Part shown: positions 61,758 to 64,000 of the stretch, piece after piece
Layout: every line of letters starts with the position of its first letter
Numbering within the stretch: position 1 is the stretch's first letter
NCBI RefSeq assembly: GCF_003097355.1
Contig: NZ_PYUI01000011.1
Span: forward strand, 1 to 64,000
DNA length: 64,000 nucleotides
Source of the DNA: Arthrobacter sp. H-02-3
Lineage (GTDB): Bacteria > Actinomycetota > Actinomycetes > Actinomycetales > Micrococcaceae
Reading direction: 5' to 3'
Notes under the pieces: generated by a model
Told to the model about the DNA's origin: nothing
The model's database searches: none
What the model saw: the letters and a program-made list of their open reading frames with translations, nothing else
Position numbers and translations under genes: made by a program

Positions 61758-62993
61758 CTAGACGATCGCGGACACCCCGGTGACGGCCCGCCCCGTAATC
61801 AGGGTGTTGATCTCGAATGAGCCCTCGTAGGTGTAGATCGCCTCGGCGTCGGAGAAGATCTTTGCCATCCGGTAGTCGGTGACGATCCCGTTGCCGCCCA
61901 GCAGGGACCGGCCCATCGCCACGGTCTCGCGCATCCGGGCGCTGACGTAGGACTTCGCGAGCGCCACCTGCGGCATGTCCGCGGCACCCTGGTCCTGCAG
62001 CTGCGCGATCCGGACCATCATGCCCATGCTGGCCACGGCATTGCCGAGCATGGTCACCAGCTGCTGCTGGACCAGCTGGAACTTCGCAAGCGGCCGGCCG
62101 AACTGCTGGCGTTCGACGGCGTACTGCCGGGCGACGTCGAACGCCGCAAGCTGCTGCCCTACCGCCTGCCAGGCCACCATGATCCGGGAACCGCGCAGGA
62201 GCTCGTTGGTGTCCTCGAAGCTGCTGATGCCGGCGAAGCGGTCCGCCTCGGCCACGCGGACGTCGGTGAAGACGATATCCGCGTTCTGCACGGTGCGCAG
62301 GGCGATCTTGTTCTCGATCCGGCTCCGGCTCACGCCGGGCAAGGTGGCGTCGACGATGAAGCCCCGGATGCCGCCGTCGGCCTCGTCCCGGGCCCAGACC
62401 AGCATGTAGTCGCAGAACGTCCCGTTGCCGATCCAGCGCTTGGCGCCGTTGAGCACCCAGACGTCGCCGCCGCCGGCCTCGACGCCGGGAATCCGCCGGG
62501 CCCGGGTCTCCATGCCGCCAGCGACGTCCGAACCGTGGTCCGGTTCGGTGAGCGCAAAGGCACCCGTCGTGCGCAGGCTTGCCGCGTCGTCGAGCAGGCG
62601 CGCCTTCTGTTCGTCCGAGCCGAAGCCGTAGAGCGACTCCACGAAGAGGTCATGGTGGACCAGGAAGAAGGTCGCGAGCGAGGTGTCCACGCGGGTCATC
62701 TCGGCGATGACGATCCCGGCGAAAAGGTTGCTGTAGCCGCGCTGGGCGGGGGCACTGAGCTCCAGGGCCGCCAGCTTGGGCAGGATATGGGCCGGGAACT
62801 CGGCCCTGTTCCACCAGTCCGTGGCGAACGGGGCGACCTCGGCCGCCAGGAACTCCCGCAGCTCCGCGAGCTTGGCCTGCTCCGCGGCGCTGAGCAGGGA
62901 TTCGTAGTCGAAGAAGTCCGCCGCGGGCAGCCCCGCCACAGATGCCACTGCCGCAACCGGTGCTGCCCCGGCGGCCGGCCCGGTCCGGGTCAT
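61758..62993 (-). CDS. Acyl-CoA dehydrogenase, glutaryl-CoA dehydrogenase-like
   Basis: A 411-residue flavoprotein. Features are [12 protein letters not shown] (FAD contact), [31 protein letters not shown] and the C-terminal [21 protein letters not shown] with the likely catalytic Glu in TYEG. The last two stretches resemble glutaryl-CoA dehydrogenase and ACOX4-like enzymes more than straight-chain dehydrogenases. ATG 62993 overlaps the SDR stop (ATGA). It probably oxidises a short or dicarboxylic acyl-CoA; the substrate is not certain. Confidence 0.85.
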   Translation of the reverse strand: MTRTGPAAGAAPVAAVASVAGLPAADFFDYESLLSAAEQAKLAELREFLAAEVAPFATDWWNRAEFPAHILPKLAALELSAPAQRGYSNLFAGIVIAEMTRVDTSLATFFLVHHDLFVESLYGFGSDEQKARLLDDAASLRTTGAFALTEPDHGSDVAGGMETRARRIPGVEAGGGDVWVLNGAKRWIGNGTFCDYMLVWARDEADGGIRGFIVDATLPGVSRSRIENKIALRTVQNADIVFTDVRVAEADRFAGISSFEDTNELLRGSRIMVAWQAVGQQLAAFDVARQYAVERQQFGRPLAKFQLVQQQLVTMLGNAVASMGMMVRIAQLQDQGAADMPQVALAKSYVSARMRETVAMGRSLLGGNGIVTDYRMAKIFSDAEAIYTYEGSFEINTLITGRAVTGVSAIV

Positions 62994-63814
62994 TTCGGGC
63001 CCATGCGGATGGCGCCGTCGAGGCGGATGGTCTCACCGTTGAGCATGGCGTTGTCCACAATGTGCGCTGCGAGGTTGGCGTATTCGGCTGGACGGCCCAG
63101 CCGCGAGGGGTGCGGCACCTGCCGGCCCAGGGAGTCCTGCGCCTCCTGCGGCAGTCCGGCCATCATGGGGGTCTCGAAGATCCCCGGCGCGATGGTGACC
63201 ACCCGGATGAGCGAGCGCGCGAGTTCGCGGGCGATCGGCAGCGTCATGGCGGCCACGGCGCCCTTGGAGGCGGCGTAGGCGGGCTGGCCGATCTGGCCGT
63301 CGAACGCGGCGACGGAGGCGGTGTTGATGATGACGCCGCGTTCGGGACCGCCCAGTTCCGTGCTGACAGGCTCGGTGGCGGCCATCGCGGCCGCGGCCAG
63401 GCGGATCACGTTGAAGGTGCCCACGAGGTTGATCTGGATGACGCGGTTGAAGGTCTCCAGGGGCAGCACGCCCTCGCGGCCCAGGACCTTGCCCGGGGTG
63501 GCGATTCCCGCGCAGTTCACCGCGATGCGCAGCGGGCCCAGGGCGACGGCGGCGTCGACGGCGGCCTGCACCTGCGTTTCGTCGGTGACATCGGCGGGGA
63601 CAAAGACGGCCGTGCGGCCGCGTGCCTCAGCGCCGCCAGTGGACGTGCCACGGTGAGCGGACTCGGTGAGTTCGGCGGCAAACGCGGCCCCGGCGGAGCC
63701 CGGCAGATCCACGAGCACCACCGATGCGCCGGCGTCAAACAGGCGCCGGGCCGTGGCAGCTCCGAGACCGGAGGCCCCGCCCGTAATCAGCGCGACAGTA
63801 CCCTTGATGTCCAT
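62990..63814 (-). CDS. SDR-family 3-hydroxyacyl-CoA dehydrogenase-like protein
   Basis: A 274-residue short-chain dehydrogenase. NAD binding is by [18 protein letters not shown] and a following [13 protein letters not shown] is present and the catalytic Ser and Tyr-x3-Lys are in [24 protein letters not shown]. The [12 protein letters not shown] stretch is typical of type II 3-hydroxyacyl-CoA dehydrogenase (HSD17B10-like). AGGAGG precedes ATG 63814. It leads a two-gene unit with the acyl-CoA dehydrogenase for beta-oxidation-like steps. Confidence 0.9.
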   Translation of the reverse strand: MDIKGTVALITGGASGLGAATARRLFDAGASVVLVDLPGSAGAAFAAELTESAHRGTSTGGAEARGRTAVFVPADVTDETQVQAAVDAAVALGPLRIAVNCAGIATPGKVLGREGVLPLETFNRVIQINLVGTFNVIRLAAAAMAATEPVSTELGGPERGVIINTASVAAFDGQIGQPAYAASKGAVAAMTLPIARELARSLIRVVTIAPGIFETPMMAGLPQEAQDSLGRQVPHPSRLGRPAEYANLAAHIVDNAMLNGETIRLDGAIRMGPK

Positions 63815-63957
63815 GCATCCTCCTTGATGTGGAACCGAACCCCGGCCGCGAAGCCTCGACGCGGGCGCCGCCTGCAGCAGCGGCCCGCCGGGAACATTAG
63901 TTAGTGAATGTTAACTGGAATGCCGGGATTCCGCACCTTTGCCCGCGCCCTACGGAA

Positions 63958-63983
63958 CGATTCCACCGCACGATTCCACCGCA
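63958..63983. repeat. 13-bp tandem duplication
   Basis: Two exact head-to-tail copies of CGATTCCACCGCA. It lies upstream of the SDR gene, at the window edge. Confidence 0.8.
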
Positions 63984-64000
63984 CGCCTGCCGGCACGATT

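Noticed and set aside
61742..61765. Imperfect inverted repeat between the DUF1684 and acyl-CoA dehydrogenase stops
   Set aside because: Pairing needs a bulge and includes the dehydrogenase stop codon; too weak to list as a terminator.
63897..63920. Candidate TetR/FadR-type operator upstream of the SDR gene (TTAGTTAGTGAATGTTAACT)
   Set aside because: The imperfect repeat arms are only about four to five bases and the window ends too close to judge the promoter context.

Overview
The window is GC-rich DNA with densely packed, often overlapping genes, CUT-type sugar transporters, LacI-family regulators and several apparently leaderless starts. This fits a soil actinobacterium, most likely of the Arthrobacter/Pseudarthrobacter group; that placement is inferred from gene content and style, because no rRNA or other marker is present.

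Layout. (1) 1-3370: a CUT2 (ribose-type) ABC permease running off the window edge, its binding lipoprotein, and a divergent sugar isomerase/epimerase around a promoter carrying three 12-bp palindromes. (2) 3371-6764: a loose accessory stretch with a RibD-C/DHFR-like reductase, small unknown proteins, a lipoprotein-type SGNH hydrolase, and a degenerate tRNA-Ser-like 3' end followed by a terminator. (3) 6765-28503: a large L-rhamnose/rhamnoside locus. Mutarotase, isomerase, fused aldolase/lactaldehyde dehydrogenase and kinase (rhaM-rhaI-rhaEW-rhaB) run with ATGA-type overlaps or a 5-nt gap into lutA-lutB-lutC, so one transcript appears to cover L-rhamnose to dihydroxyacetone phosphate plus L-lactate and then lactate oxidation. 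Next come the RhaTPQS transporter, the divergent regulator rhaR, an MFS carrier, a CUT1 transporter without its own ATPase, and an intracellular GH78 alpha-L-rhamnosidase followed by a second LacI regulator. (4) 29851-38952: an SRPBCC protein, then a fructan operon (LacI, two permeases, binding protein, GH32 enzyme, fructokinase, aldo/keto reductase) read on the minus strand from one strong promoter with a LacI-type operator. (5) 39306-42197: two small proteins (one a 47-residue peptide with a CxxxCxxC motif), a membrane protein, a YcnI-like copper protein and a DUF4232 lipoprotein. (6) 42260-48281: an Lhr helicase overlapping an Fpg/Nei DNA glycosylase. (7) 48518-57483: a YczE/MocR pair, an SRPBCC/ArsR pair, an RluA-type pseudouridine synthase, a DedA protein and PEP carboxylase. 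(8) 57625-63814: an F420-dependent-NADP-reductase-like gene, an aldo/keto reductase/TetR pair, a second TetR, a DUF1684 protein, and an SDR/acyl-CoA dehydrogenase pair.

Regulation is unusually readable. LacI-type palindromes mark the sugar promoters. A shared 16-bp TetR-type site occurs twice before the F420-reductase-like gene and once before the second tetR. GC-rich hairpins follow all four solute-binding-protein genes. No CRISPR array, insertion sequence, prophage or rRNA was seen. The most notable points are the rha-lut catabolic operon, the paralogous LacI pair with near-identical operators meeting at the MFS/CUT1 divergent promoter, the CxxxCxxC micro-protein, and the tRNA remnant. No clearly new system can be demonstrated from sequence alone.
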